Below are positions 7,664 to 16,446 of a stretch of DNA of 64,000 bases, one piece after another. Both the position numbers and the translations under genes were made by a program. The notes beneath the pieces were generated by a model. It was not told the DNA's origin. It saw nothing but the letters and a program-made list of their open reading frames with translations, and did not search any database. The first letter of the stretch is position 1. Each line of letters begins with the position of its first letter. The DNA is taken from assembly GCF_012396015.1 (NCBI RefSeq), contig NZ_JAAXOQ010000011.1:89399-153398 (forward strand), given 5' to 3'. This DNA comes from Tsukamurella spumae (GTDB lineage Bacteria; Actinomycetota; Actinomycetes; Mycobacteriales; Mycobacteriaceae).

Positions 7664-8803
7664 ATGGCGGACTTCGGTGGTTTCCAGGACGGCGTCTACG
7701 CAGAGGGGCTGCTCGCGAAGCACCGCCGCTTCCCGTACACCTTCGACGACCTCGAGGCCCGCGCGCAGCAGGTGCTCGACTCCGAGACCTTCGACTACGT
7801 GCGCGGCGGCGCCGGCGACGAGACCACCCAGGACGTCAACGTCACCGAGCTGCGGCGCTACGGATTCGTCCCGCGGATGCTCCGTGACCGCAGCGTGCGC
7901 GACCTCTCGACGACCTTCCTCGGCGCGGAGCTCGAGGCCCCGGTGGTCCTGTGCCCCGTCGGCGTGAACGGACTGGTGCACGAGGGCGGCGATCTCGCGG
8001 TGGCCCGCGCCGCCGACGCCCTCGGTGTGGCGGCGATGTACTCCACCCTCGCCGAGGCGACGCTCGAGGAGGTCGCCGACGCGCGGGGCGACTCCTTCGC
8101 GGCGTTCCAGCTGTACCCGACGAAGGACGACCGGCTCACCGACAACCTGGTGCGCCGCGCCGACAAGGCGGGCTTCGACGCGCTGACCATCACGCTGGAC
8201 ACCGGCAGCCTCGGCTGGCGCCCCCGCGACCTCCGCAACGGCTACATCCCGTTCCTGCGCGGGCGGTGCCTCGCCAACTACCTCAGCGATCCGCGATTCA
8301 TCGAGCTCTGCGGGGTGGACGCCCCGCCGCCGCTGCACGCCGGGATCGTGTGGTCGTCGCTGTTCAGCAAGCCGACCTTCTCCTGGGACGACGTGGCCCG
8401 GATCCGCCGCAGCACCGACCTGCCGATCATCCTCAAGGGCATCTGCCACGCCGAGGACGCCCGGCGGGCGGCGGCCGAGGGCGTCGACGCGATCGCCTGC
8501 TCCAACCACGGCGGCCGCCAGTCGAACGGCGGCCTGCCCGCGATCAGCCACCTCGAGGGCGTTCTCGACGCGGGCCTGCCCGTCACCTTCGACAGCGGCA
8601 TCCGCGACGGCGTCGACATCCTGCGCGTCGTCGGCCTCGGCGCGACCCTGGCGGGCATCGGGCGGCCCTATGTCCACGGCCTGACCATCGGCGGTCAGGA
8701 GGGCGTCGAACACGTGGTGCGTTCGCTGCTCGCCGAGGCGGACCTGACCATGGCCGCGGACTGCTTCACCACGCTCGCCGACCTGCACGTCGTCAAGCGG
8801 TGA
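7664..8803 (+). CDS. FMN-dependent alpha-hydroxy acid oxidase, lactate 2-monooxygenase type
   Basis: A 379-residue flavoenzyme of the lactate oxidase/glycolate oxidase family. Diagnostic elements are 'DYVRGGAGDE' (N-terminal), 'FQLYPTKD', the flavin-binding Lys in 'PIILKGI' and the catalytic motif 'SNHGGRQSNGG' at residues 280-290. Its length and an N-terminal segment like mycobacterial lactate 2-monooxygenase (L-lactate + O2 to acetate + CO2 + water) favour that reading; an L-lactate dehydrogenase or another 2-hydroxyacid oxidase is possible. TACGGT 6 bases before the ATG indicates leaderless expression. The next gene overlaps its stop codon. Confidence 0.83.
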   Translation: MADFGGFQDGVYAEGLLAKHRRFPYTFDDLEARAQQVLDSETFDYVRGGAGDETTQDVNVTELRRYGFVPRMLRDRSVRDLSTTFLGAELEAPVVLCPVGVNGLVHEGGDLAVARAADALGVAAMYSTLAEATLEEVADARGDSFAAFQLYPTKDDRLTDNLVRRADKAGFDALTITLDTGSLGWRPRDLRNGYIPFLRGRCLANYLSDPRFIELCGVDAPPPLHAGIVWSSLFSKPTFSWDDVARIRRSTDLPIILKGICHAEDARRAAAEGVDAIACSNHGGRQSNGGLPAISHLEGVLDAGLPVTFDSGIRDGVDILRVVGLGATLAGIGRPYVHGLTIGGQEGVEHVVRSLLAEADLTMAADCFTTLADLHVVKR

Positions 8804-9321
8804 CCCCGGGAGCCGGTGCGCCCGACTTCGACTGGTTCGGCTTCGAGGACGTCGTGGCCGACGAGTTGCGCACCGTCGCCCGGGCACTGGTGTACCAGGC
8901 CGACGGCGAGCTGCCCTACGCCTACGTGCTGACCGTCTTCTACGCCGAGCGCGCCGGGCCGATCCTGCTTCCGCATCCGGCGCTGGGCACCGTCGAATCC
9001 GTTCCGCCGCACGAGCTCTGGGACCCGCCCGCGTGGCCCCGATCCGATCGGGGCTGGGCGCGCCGGGCACCGCTGGACGCGTGGCAGGACCGGCTGGAGC
9101 GGCTCGTCGAGGGCCTCGGCGAGGAGGACTGGGACGCCGCCCACGCCCGGTACGGGTACGCGCTGCTCGGCGCGATGCGCCGGGCCAAGGCCGAACTCGT
9201 CGCCGACGGCACCTTCCCGTCGGGCATCGTCTGCGTGCTCGACGACGAAGAAGAGGACCTTCTTCGGAAATCGGCCACGGCCCGCGAGCTGCGGGCGTTC
9301 CGGGCGGTCCGGCAGGAGTAA
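8800..9321 (+). CDS. Conserved hypothetical protein
   Basis: A 173-residue soluble acidic protein whose GTG start overlaps the stop of the preceding flavoenzyme by 4 bases, implying translational coupling. It contains 'DFDWFGFEDVVADELRTV' near the start, a central beta-rich part with 'YVLTVFYAERAGPI', and a charged helical C-terminus with 'DDEEEDLL'. It loosely recalls DUF4303-like proteins, but I do not recognise it firmly and assign no function. No signal peptide or membrane segment is visible. Confidence 0.7.
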   Translation: MTPGAGAPDFDWFGFEDVVADELRTVARALVYQADGELPYAYVLTVFYAERAGPILLPHPALGTVESVPPHELWDPPAWPRSDRGWARRAPLDAWQDRLERLVEGLGEEDWDAAHARYGYALLGAMRRAKAELVADGTFPSGIVCVLDDEEEDLLRKSATARELRAFRAVRQE

Positions 9322-9330
9322 CTTCCTCCC

Positions 9331-10500
9331 ATGACCTTCACCTTCTCGACGCTCGCGCTGGTCACCGCGCTGGGGCTGCTGGGACCCGTGCTGGCGTTGC
9401 GCTCGTCCTGGCACATCCCCGTGATCGTCGGGCCGGTCGTGGCGGGCGTCGCCTTCGGGGCGACGGGATTGCGCGTTCTGGACGCGTCGGACCCGACCTT
9501 CACCTTCCTCGCCGACATCGGCTTCGCCCTCGTGATGTTCGTCGCGGGCACCCATGTCCCGGTGCGGGATCCGGCGGTGCGGTCCGCCCTCGGGGCCGGT
9601 GCCCTCCGGGCGGTGATCGTCGGCGTCGTCGCGGCGGTGTTCGGGACCGGGCTCGCGGCCGCCTTCGGCACGGGCCACGCGTCGCTGTACGCCGTGCTCA
9701 TGGCCTCGTCGTCGGCGGCCGTGGTGCTGCCCATCATCGACTCCGCCGGGCTCACCGGAAAGCCGATCCTCGCGCTCACGGCGCAGGTGGCGATCGCGGA
9801 CACCGTCTGCGTCGTGGCCCTGCCGCTGGTGATCGATCCGTCGACGGCGGGGCGGGCCGCGGTCGGCGCCCTCGCGGTGGGTGCCGCGGCCGTGGTGCTG
9901 TACCTGCTGATGCGGCTGACCGAGGAGCGCGGGTGGCGCAAGCGGGTGCACCGGGTATCGGAGGAACGACGGTTCGCCGTCGAGCTCCGGGTGAGCCTCG
10001 TGGGGCTGTTCCTGCTCGCGGCCGTCGCGACGAGAATGCATGTCTCCGTGATGCTCGCCGGCTTCGCGATGGGCCTGGCCGTAGCCGCGGTCGGTGAGCC
10101 CCGCCGCGTCGCCAAGCAGCTCTTCGCCATCGAGGAGGGCTTCTTCGCGCCGCTCTTCTTCGTCTGGCTGGGGGCCCGCATCGACCTGCGGGACCTGGTC
10201 GCGCACCCGAAGTTCATCGTGGTCGGGCTGGCGCTGGGACTCGGGGCGATCGCCGCGCACGTCGTGATGCGGGTCATCGGGCAGCCCGCGCCGCTCGGCG
10301 TGCTCGCCGCGGCCCAGATCGGCGTCCCGGTCGCCGCGGTCACCGTCGGCGAACAGCTGCACGTGCTCGCCCAGGGCGAGGGGTCCGCACTGATCCTCGG
10401 TGCGTTGCTGACGATCACCGCGGCCGCGCTGGCCGCGGGGCGCGCTGGTGCTGCCGGCGCGAGTCAGGGGAAGGCGTACTCCACGACGACCGGAGCGTGA
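9331..10500 (+). CDS. CPA2-type cation:proton antiporter
   Basis: A 389-residue membrane protein with about 12 hydrophobic helices of the Kef/NhaA-like CPA2 fold, for example 'HIPVIVGPVVAGVAFG', 'DIGFALVMFVAGTHV' and 'QVAIADTVCVVALPL', where an acidic residue lies in a membrane helix as expected for cation/H+ exchange. No TrkA/RCK domain is attached. TAACTT lies 6 bases before the ATG, so it is probably leaderless and separate from the gene 10 bases upstream. The ion (Na+ or K+) cannot be told. Its end overlaps the convergent xthA gene by 37 bases. Confidence 0.85.
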   Translation: MTFTFSTLALVTALGLLGPVLALRSSWHIPVIVGPVVAGVAFGATGLRVLDASDPTFTFLADIGFALVMFVAGTHVPVRDPAVRSALGAGALRAVIVGVVAAVFGTGLAAAFGTGHASLYAVLMASSSAAVVLPIIDSAGLTGKPILALTAQVAIADTVCVVALPLVIDPSTAGRAAVGALAVGAAAVVLYLLMRLTEERGWRKRVHRVSEERRFAVELRVSLVGLFLLAAVATRMHVSVMLAGFAMGLAVAAVGEPRRVAKQLFAIEEGFFAPLFFVWLGARIDLRDLVAHPKFIVVGLALGLGAIAAHVVMRVIGQPAPLGVLAAAQIGVPVAAVTVGEQLHVLAQGEGSALILGALLTITAAALAAGRAGAAGASQGKAYSTTTGA

Positions 10501-11315
10501 TCCGACAACCGCTGATCCGGAGAGGGTTCCTTGTCTACCGTGACCGACAGCGCCGTCCGGGCCAGTCGCGGTGTCGCGAGGTGGTGGTCGATCCGCCAGC
10601 CGACGTCCTTGGTGAAGGACTCGCCCGCCCAGCTCCACCAGGACAGCGGCCCCGGTCGGTCGCCGTGCAGGGAGCGCACCACGTCGACCAGCGTCCGCGG
10701 GCCGATCTGCGCGTCGAGCCACGCGCGTTCCTCGGGGAGGAAGCCCTCCATCTTCTGCGCGGGCCGCCAGTTCGTCACGTCGTGGGGCAGGTGCGCCAGG
10801 TTCAGGTCGCCGAGCAGCAGGAACTCGCGACCCGCCGCCTGCGCCGCCCGGCGTTGGCGACCCAGCTCCCGCGCGAACGCGTCGAGGAACCGCATCTTGC
10901 GCTCGAACTTCGCGCCCCCGTCGGGCTTGTCCCGCATGTTCCCGGGCCGCTGCAGGTGGGCGGGAACGCCGCCCTTGGGCAGGTACAGGCAGGCCACCGT
11001 CAGGCCCGGCAGATCCACCTCCACGTACCGGCCCTCATGGGCGAACTCACGCAGTCCCCGGGCGCGCGGCGGATGCGAGTCCCAGGTCCGTACGGCCGAC
11101 GGTGCTTCCCGCGTCAGGATCGCGACGCCGTTGCGCCCGGGGACGGAGCCGCAGTCCACGGCGGCGTGATAGCCGGGGAACTCGCCGACCGCGTCCGGCG
11201 GGCAGCGCAGTTCCTGCAGCGCGACGATGTCCGGCCCGCGTCCCGCGAGCCACGCGTCGAAGCCCCGCCGGCGGGAAGCTCGGATCCCGTTGACATTGAA
11301 CGCGGCGACCCGCAG
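10464..11315 (-). CDS. xthA: Exodeoxyribonuclease III (AP endonuclease)
   Basis: A DNA-repair nuclease of the EEP fold. Key residues are visible: Asn in 'AAFNVNGIR', metal-binding Glu in 'ALQELRC', 'LGDLNLAH', and the C-terminal 'SDHAPVVV' with catalytic Asp and His. These N-terminal motifs lie upstream of the first ATG/GTG/TTG (the GTG at 11159), so the true start must be earlier. The only candidates are CTG codons at 11315 (giving 283 residues, L-R-V-A-A-F) or 11330. The start at 11315 mimics family N-termini. It immediately follows the alcohol dehydrogenase gene and probably shares its transcript. Confidence 0.85.
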   Translation of the reverse strand: MRVAAFNVNGIRASRRRGFDAWLAGRGPDIVALQELRCPPDAVGEFPGYHAAVDCGSVPGRNGVAILTREAPSAVRTWDSHPPRARGLREFAHEGRYVEVDLPGLTVACLYLPKGGVPAHLQRPGNMRDKPDGGAKFERKMRFLDAFARELGRQRRAAQAAGREFLLLGDLNLAHLPHDVTNWRPAQKMEGFLPEERAWLDAQIGPRTLVDVVRSLHGDRPGPLSWWSWAGESFTKDVGWRIDHHLATPRLARTALSVTVDKEPSPDQRLSDHAPVVVEYAFP

Positions 11316-11326
11316 CGGAGCGCGGG

Positions 11327-12493
11327 TCAGGGCGCCGCGACCGTGCTCGACGGGTCGATGAGGATCTTCGCGTGCACCTCGGGATCGCCGAGCGCCTCGA
11401 AGGCGGCCTCCACGCCCGCAAGGCCGACGGTACCTGTGACCAGCGGCTTCACGTTCACCTTGCCGTCGGCCATCATGTGCAGGGTGTCGTGGAACTCGCC
11501 CGGGTCATAGCCGAAGGCGAACCGAAGCTCGATCTCCTTGTTCCCGGCCAGGGCGGGCATGATTTGGTCGGGCTCCATGCACACGCCCACCACGACCACG
11601 CGGGTGCGCAGCGGCGCGGCCTCGATGATCGAGTTGATCATGCCGGGCACGCCGACGCACTCGAAGACCACGGGACCCGACGGGGTCTCGCCGATTCGGT
11701 CCGCCAGGCGGAAGACGTGCCACCACGGCACCGGCCCGGGGACGAGCGTCAGCTTGTCCATGGTGCTCACGCCCAGCTTGAACAGGTCGCTCGCCCTGCG
11801 GATCTCGTTGCGGGGCTGCTTGTAGGCCTCCCACGGCTGCTGTTCGCGGGGGTCGACCACCACGTGGGCGCCCATCTGCTTCGCGAGGGCGCGGCGGCCG
11901 GGGGAGAAGTCGCTCGCGATGATCTTCTTCACGCCCGACGCGCGGAGCATGGAGATCACGGCCAGCCCGATGGGGCCGCAGCCGATCACGATCGCGGTTC
12001 GGCCGCGGCCGACCTCGGCGCGGCGCACCGCGTGCCACGCGACGGCCATCGGCTCGGTGAGTGCGGCCTCCTCGTCGGACAGCTTGTCCGGCACGGGCAT
12101 CGTCATCGACTCCTGGACCAGGACCTGCTCCGCATACGAGCCGGGGGCGCGTTCGGAGAGCCCGACGAGCTGCGGCTCGCTGCCCACCATGACGGTCGGC
12201 AGGGACACCACGCGCGTGCCCACGGGCCAGCGCTTGCGGGTACCGGGGCCGTACTCGGCGACGGTACCGACGAACTCGTGTCCCATGACGATGTGCTGGT
12301 CGGTGCGCATGCAGTCGTCGTACCCCGCCTTGGCCGCGAGATCGGCGACGAGGTCGGCGTGGTGGCGGGCGTGCAGGTCGGATCCGCAGATCCCGGTCCG
12401 GGTGACATCGAGCAGCACCTGGCCGCGGGCGGGGCTGGGCGAGGGGACCTCCTCGACGGTGAGGTTGCCTTCGTTGACCACGACAGCTTTCAT
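11327..12493 (-). CDS. Zinc-dependent alcohol dehydrogenase (MDR family)
   Basis: A 388-residue enzyme with the catalytic zinc ligand Cys36 in 'GICGSDLH', 'GHE' at 71-73, and a Rossmann motif 'GCGPIG' (171-176) followed by an Asp at strand 2 (D195), suggesting NAD+. The four-cysteine structural zinc lobe of classical alcohol dehydrogenases is not visible; instead an unusual insert with 'KAGYDDCMRTD' occupies residues 55-65. A second insertion before 'PVVFECVG' lengthens the cofactor domain. The substrate is unknown. TATTCT on the minus strand lies 7 bases before the ATG, so expression is leaderless. xthA follows with no gap. Confidence 0.85.
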   Translation of the reverse strand: MKAVVVNEGNLTVEEVPSPSPARGQVLLDVTRTGICGSDLHARHHADLVADLAAKAGYDDCMRTDQHIVMGHEFVGTVAEYGPGTRKRWPVGTRVVSLPTVMVGSEPQLVGLSERAPGSYAEQVLVQESMTMPVPDKLSDEEAALTEPMAVAWHAVRRAEVGRGRTAIVIGCGPIGLAVISMLRASGVKKIIASDFSPGRRALAKQMGAHVVVDPREQQPWEAYKQPRNEIRRASDLFKLGVSTMDKLTLVPGPVPWWHVFRLADRIGETPSGPVVFECVGVPGMINSIIEAAPLRTRVVVVGVCMEPDQIMPALAGNKEIELRFAFGYDPGEFHDTLHMMADGKVNVKPLVTGTVGLAGVEAAFEALGDPEVHAKILIDPSSTVAAP

Positions 12494-12631
12494 ACACCCG
12501 AGAATAAACTGTGGTGGGCGGGCACCGGACGCTCGCCCGTGCGGCGTCCGCCACAGCGGCCCGTCCGTGGCGCGGTGGCTTCGTCGCACCGTGATCGCAA
12601 CACTCGGCACGATGCGGATGGACCTGGTTCG

Positions 12632-13096
12632 ATGGCAGGCGTGAGCGCATCGGAAGAAACCCGCATCGTCTCCGCCTCCCGCGACATCGCGGCCCCGGCG
12701 GACATCCTGTTCGAGTTCATCGCCGACCCGTCGCGTCAGCCCGAGTGGGACGGCAACGACAACCTCGCGGAGTCCGCTCCCGGCCAGCGCGTCCGTGCGA
12801 CGGGCGATGTGTTCCGCACCCTTCTCACCAATGGTCACGTGCGGGAGAATCACATCGTCGAGTTCGCCGAGGGGCGCCTCGTCGCGTGGCGGCCCGCGCC
12901 CGTCGGCGAACCGGCGCCGGGGCACCTCTGGCGCTGGGAGCTCGAGCCGCTGGAGGACGGCGGCACGCGCGTCACGCACACCTACGACTGGACGCAGCTG
13001 CACGACGAGCAGCGTCTGCCGCGCGCCCGGGCGACCACAGCCGACCGGCTGGCGGCGTCGCTCGATCGGCTCGCATCGCGCGCCGAGAACGGGTGA
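12632..13096 (+). CDS. SRPBCC-family protein (polyketide cyclase/START-like)
   Basis: A 154-residue protein with the START-like pattern: 'SASRDIAAPADILFEFIADPSRQPEWDGND' at the N-terminus, central strands, and the closing 'GTRVTHTYDW' and long C-terminal helix. Such folds bind hydrophobic ligands. It begins at an ATG at 12632; a GTG three codons later at 12641 is an equal alternative because neither has a good ribosome-binding site. The amino-acid permease follows with a 4-base overlap. It is divergent from the alcohol dehydrogenase. Confidence 0.78.
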   Translation: MAGVSASEETRIVSASRDIAAPADILFEFIADPSRQPEWDGNDNLAESAPGQRVRATGDVFRTLLTNGHVRENHIVEFAEGRLVAWRPAPVGEPAPGHLWRWELEPLEDGGTRVTHTYDWTQLHDEQRLPRARATTADRLAASLDRLASRAENG

Positions 13097-14337
13097 CCGG
13101 CCCGGCTCTTCGGCGCACGCTGGGCCTCGGCGACGCCGTCGCCGTGGGCCTGTCGGCGATGGTCGGCGCCGGTGTCTTCGTGGCCTTCGGGCCCGCCGCC
13201 GCGGCCGCCGGGTCCGCGTTGTTCGCCGGGCTCGCGGTGGCCGCAGCCCTCGCGTACTGCAATGCGAGCAGTTCCGCGCGGCTGGCCGCGCTGTACCCGC
13301 AGTCCGGCGGGACCTATGTCTACGGCCGGATCCGACTCGGCCCGTTCTGGGGTCACCTCGCCGGGTGGAGCTTCGTGGTCGGGAAGTCGGCGTCGTGCGC
13401 CGCGATGGCCCTGACGGTGGGCCACTACGCCTGGCCGCGGCACGCGCACGCCGTCGCGGTCGCCGCGGTGGTCGCCCTGACCGCGCTCAACATCGCCGGG
13501 GTCGAACGCTCGGCGCGTATGGCCCGCCTCGTCGTCGCCGGCGTACTCGCGGTGCTCGTCGCCTTCGTGGCCGTTGCTCTCACCGCGGACGGTGCGGACC
13601 CGGCCCGGGCCGTCGAGGGCGTCGCTGCGGGACCGTTCGGGGTGCTCCAGGCGGCGGGGCTGCTGTTCTTCGCGTTCGCGGGCTACGCCCGGATCGCCAC
13701 CCTGGGCGAGGAGGTCCGGGACCCCGCGCGCACGCTGCCCCGGGCGATCTTCGTCGCGCTCGGTACCGCGCTGGCGGTGTACGCCCTGGTCGGCCTCGCG
13801 CTGGTCGCGGTCCTCGGAGTGGACGGGCTCGCGCGGTCGGCCGCGCCGGTCGCGGACGCCGCCCGCGCCGCCGGGTTCCCCGTGCCCGTGGTCACGGTCG
13901 CCGCCGCGGTCGCGGCCCTCGGGTCGCTGCTCGCGTTGATCCTCGGCGTGTCCCGCACCTCGCTCGCCATGGCGCGCGACGGGCACCTGCCCCGGGCGCT
14001 CGCCGTGGTCGACGAGAAGCGCCGGGTGCCGGTGCGCGCCGAGCTGGCGGTGGGCGCCGTCGTCGCGGTCGCCGCCGCCACCGTCGATCTGCGCGCGGCG
14101 ATCGGCTTCTCCTCGTTCGCGGTGCTCGGGTACTACGCCATCGCGAACGCCTCGGCCTGGACGCTCGACCCCTCGGTGCGGGCCCGGATCGTGCCCGGCT
14201 CGGGCCTCGTCGGATGCCTCCTCGTGGCGCTGTCGCTGCCCAGGGAGTCGGTCGTGGGCGGCATCGTCGTGCTCGCGGCCGGCGCCCTCGCCTACTGCGC
14301 GACGCGCGCTAACAACCCTGCTGGTACAGAGCCTTGA
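13093..14337 (+). CDS. APC-family amino acid/polyamine permease
   Basis: A 414-residue permease with 11-12 hydrophobic helices. The APC signature is clear: helix 1 'VAVGLSAMVGAGVFVAFGPAA' with the unwound Gly-rich centre, 'YCNASSSARLAALYPQSGGTYVYGR', and 'FFAFAGYARIATLGEEVRDPARTLPRAI'. It imports or exchanges amino acids or amines. GTG start overlapping the SRPBCC stop by 4 bases. Its 3' end overlaps the convergent YdcF-like gene by 29 bases with no terminator hairpin. It is slightly shorter than typical 450-500-residue members. Confidence 0.85.
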   Translation: MTGPALRRTLGLGDAVAVGLSAMVGAGVFVAFGPAAAAAGSALFAGLAVAAALAYCNASSSARLAALYPQSGGTYVYGRIRLGPFWGHLAGWSFVVGKSASCAAMALTVGHYAWPRHAHAVAVAAVVALTALNIAGVERSARMARLVVAGVLAVLVAFVAVALTADGADPARAVEGVAAGPFGVLQAAGLLFFAFAGYARIATLGEEVRDPARTLPRAIFVALGTALAVYALVGLALVAVLGVDGLARSAAPVADAARAAGFPVPVVTVAAAVAALGSLLALILGVSRTSLAMARDGHLPRALAVVDEKRRVPVRAELAVGAVVAVAAATVDLRAAIGFSSFAVLGYYAIANASAWTLDPSVRARIVPGSGLVGCLLVALSLPRESVVGGIVVLAAGALAYCATRANNPAGTEP

Positions 14338-14878
14338 GCCAGCCCGCGCTCTGGTACCCCCAGCCGAACACCGTCTCGACGGGGCCGCGCCGTTCGGGGA
14401 AGTCGGTCATCTGCAGGGCGGCGCCGTAACAGCGCTCCAGGATGAACCGGGCGCGCTCGACGTGCGCGGTGGTCGTGACCACGATGATGTCGGTCCAGCC
14501 CCGGAGCTGAGCGAGCCGCTTGATCTCCTGTGCCTCTCCGCGGGTGGTCCACGGCTTGGGCAAGAAGCACATGACGTCGACACCCGCGATCTGCCGCGCG
14601 CACAGATCGTGCATCCGGCTGTCGTCCTCACCGACCGAGTTGGACAGCACGACCTGGGACGCGAGGCCCTGCTCGGCGAGCCGGAGCCCGTACTCGAACC
14701 GGTCGTAGGGGTTGCCGCCGAGCACCACGATCGCGTCCGCATGCTGGAGCGACCGGTCGACCTGGGGCTGCACGTACGCGCGGTCCACGGTGATCCCGAC
14801 GGTGACCACCAGTACGAGCGCGACCACGGCCGGGAGGACGCGGCGCAAGCGCCGCTGTCCGCTCACCGCTGCCTGCAC
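14309..14878 (-). CDS. YdcF-like (DUF218) membrane-anchored protein
   Basis: A 189-residue protein with an N-terminal basic region and single membrane anchor (residues 11-30) followed by a DUF218 domain: 'ADAIVVLGGNPYDRFEYGLRLAEQG', 'VVTTTAHVERARFILER'. DUF218 proteins (YdcF, ElyC, SanA) act in envelope polysaccharide or vancomycin-resistance contexts, with no firmly known reaction. It is the last gene of the leftward glycan operon, overlapping the hydrolase gene by 16 bases. An extracytoplasmic role in glycan processing is a reasonable inference. Confidence 0.8.
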   Translation of the reverse strand: MQAAVSGQRRLRRVLPAVVALVLVVTVGITVDRAYVQPQVDRSLQHADAIVVLGGNPYDRFEYGLRLAEQGLASQVVLSNSVGEDDSRMHDLCARQIAGVDVMCFLPKPWTTRGEAQEIKRLAQLRGWTDIIVVTTTAHVERARFILERCYGAALQMTDFPERRGPVETVFGWGYQSAGWLKALYQQGC

Positions 14879-16446
14879 CAGTCCAGTATCGCGGTTGCAA
14901 CGACCCGTCGCACCTCGGGGTGGTGTCCGGGGTGGTCACCGGTGGGGATGCGGACCGTCCGGACCGAGCCGGCGGACCGTCGGCGCGCGAGGGAATCGAT
15001 GCCCTCGGGGCCGCGCTGATCGTCGAACCAGCCGGCGTCCGGTGGCGAGAGCACCAGCACCGTGTCCGTGCCCCCGTCGACGACGGGCCGCAGCAGCACC
15101 TCGGGGACCTGGGTGACGCCCCGTCGGCCGAGGTAGCGCCAGCCCGGGTACGGGAGGCGGCGCCGGAGCAGGTGTTTGAGCCGCCCGCGCGCACTGTGCG
15201 CGAACGCGGGGTCCGACCGGGGCGTCCCGAGGTCCTCCGCGGGGTCCTCGGCGATCGCGGCCTTGAGCCGCCAGGAGTACAGCACGGAGTTGACCAGGAC
15301 CGTCGCGTCGGCCCGGACGGCGCGCGCGGCGTGCGCCGCGAACCACGACCCCGAGCACAGCCCGGCGGTGAGCAGCGGCCCCGTGCAGCTGTGCGCCGCG
15401 GCGACCGCGTCGTCGATGCCCGTCGCGGGGAAGAGGGGCACGACCTCGCCGGCGGAGACGGGTCCCGACTCGCCGGCACCGCGACGGTCGAACCGCACGG
15501 CCTCGCCGCCCAGCGCGGCGACCTCCCGTGCCAGCGCGACCCACGCGCGGTTCGGACCGTGCCGGGTGTCGTTCGCCGTGGCGCACAGCACCACGGAGCC
15601 GGTGGCGGCGCCCTGCGCCGGGAGGGTCCGTACCGCGGTCGCGCCGTCGATGTCCTCGATGCGCTCCTCCACGCGGCCGAGGCGCGCCCGGGTGCGGATC
15701 TCGGGGTCGACGGTGACCGGTGCACGGTCCGGCAGCGCCGCGGACAGCCAGGCGGCGATGTCGTCGAGGCCGCGATCGGGGATCCGGACCAGGTGCGTCG
15801 AGGCCTCGATGAACTCGGCCATGCCGTGGACGGTGAGGCGGTCGGCGTCCGCGGCGCCGACCGGCTCCGCGTCGGGCCGGGCCGCGACGAGCGTGCGCGG
15901 CGCGGTCAGCGCGTCCGCGGGTAGCCGCGAGAGGCCGGCGACGGCGTCCGCGTGTACGTCCAGACCGATCCAGGTTCCCGGTCCCGCGCCGACCGCCATG
16001 TGCGCCAGCGCCGTCCGGGACCGGGCGAAGGCCCGGCCCCCGATCGGGTCCCACAGCACCGCGGCGGGCGGTGCGAGCCCGGCGGCACCCGCGAGCGCGG
16101 CCCCGGCGCGGAGCGCCACGACCGCGGGTGCGCCCACGCCGAGCGCGCGCAGGTACGCGTCGGCGGTGCGGATCGAGTCGATCCAGGTCGTGACGGCGTC
16201 GGCGCGGCCGGCGTCGCCGGCGGAATCGCCGGTCCCGGCGTAGTCGAAACGCAGCACGACGAGGCCGTCCTCGGCGAGCAGGTCCGCCAGCCGTCGTAGG
16301 CCGCGCAGCGCGTCGTGTTGCTCCTTCGCCAGCGGCGGCACGATCAGCACCGCCCCGCGGACCGACCGCGATGCGGGCAGGTGCACCGCACCGTAGAGGG
16401 GCGCCGCCTCGGGGCCGAAGTAGGTGCGGATCTCAGTCGAGTGCAT
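14863..16446 (-). CDS. Tandem alpha/beta-hydrolase-like protein of the glycan locus
   Basis: A 527-residue protein made of two successive alpha/beta-hydrolase domains. Domain 1 (about 1-245) has 'PPLAKEQHDALRGLRRLADLL' and 'VLRFDYAGTGDS' but at the nucleophile elbow only 'VALRAGAALA', so its catalytic Ser appears lost. Domain 2 (about 250-527) repeats the pattern with 'VRFDRRGAGESG', nucleophile-like 'GLCSGSW' and a C-terminal 'GDHPGHHPEV'. The first pattern recalls the hydrolases found in exosortase-associated exopolysaccharide loci. It overlaps the CgeB-like gene upstream (14 bases) and the YdcF-like gene downstream (16 bases). The substrate could be an acyl or aminoacyl ester on the glycan or carrier; this is inference. 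Confidence 0.75.
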   Translation of the reverse strand: MHSTEIRTYFGPEAAPLYGAVHLPASRSVRGAVLIVPPLAKEQHDALRGLRRLADLLAEDGLVVLRFDYAGTGDSAGDAGRADAVTTWIDSIRTADAYLRALGVGAPAVVALRAGAALAGAAGLAPPAAVLWDPIGGRAFARSRTALAHMAVGAGPGTWIGLDVHADAVAGLSRLPADALTAPRTLVAARPDAEPVGAADADRLTVHGMAEFIEASTHLVRIPDRGLDDIAAWLSAALPDRAPVTVDPEIRTRARLGRVEERIEDIDGATAVRTLPAQGAATGSVVLCATANDTRHGPNRAWVALAREVAALGGEAVRFDRRGAGESGPVSAGEVVPLFPATGIDDAVAAAHSCTGPLLTAGLCSGSWFAAHAARAVRADATVLVNSVLYSWRLKAAIAEDPAEDLGTPRSDPAFAHSARGRLKHLLRRRLPYPGWRYLGRRGVTQVPEVLLRPVVDGGTDTVLVLSPPDAGWFDDQRGPEGIDSLARRRSAGSVRTVRIPTGDHPGHHPEVRRVVATAILDWCRQR

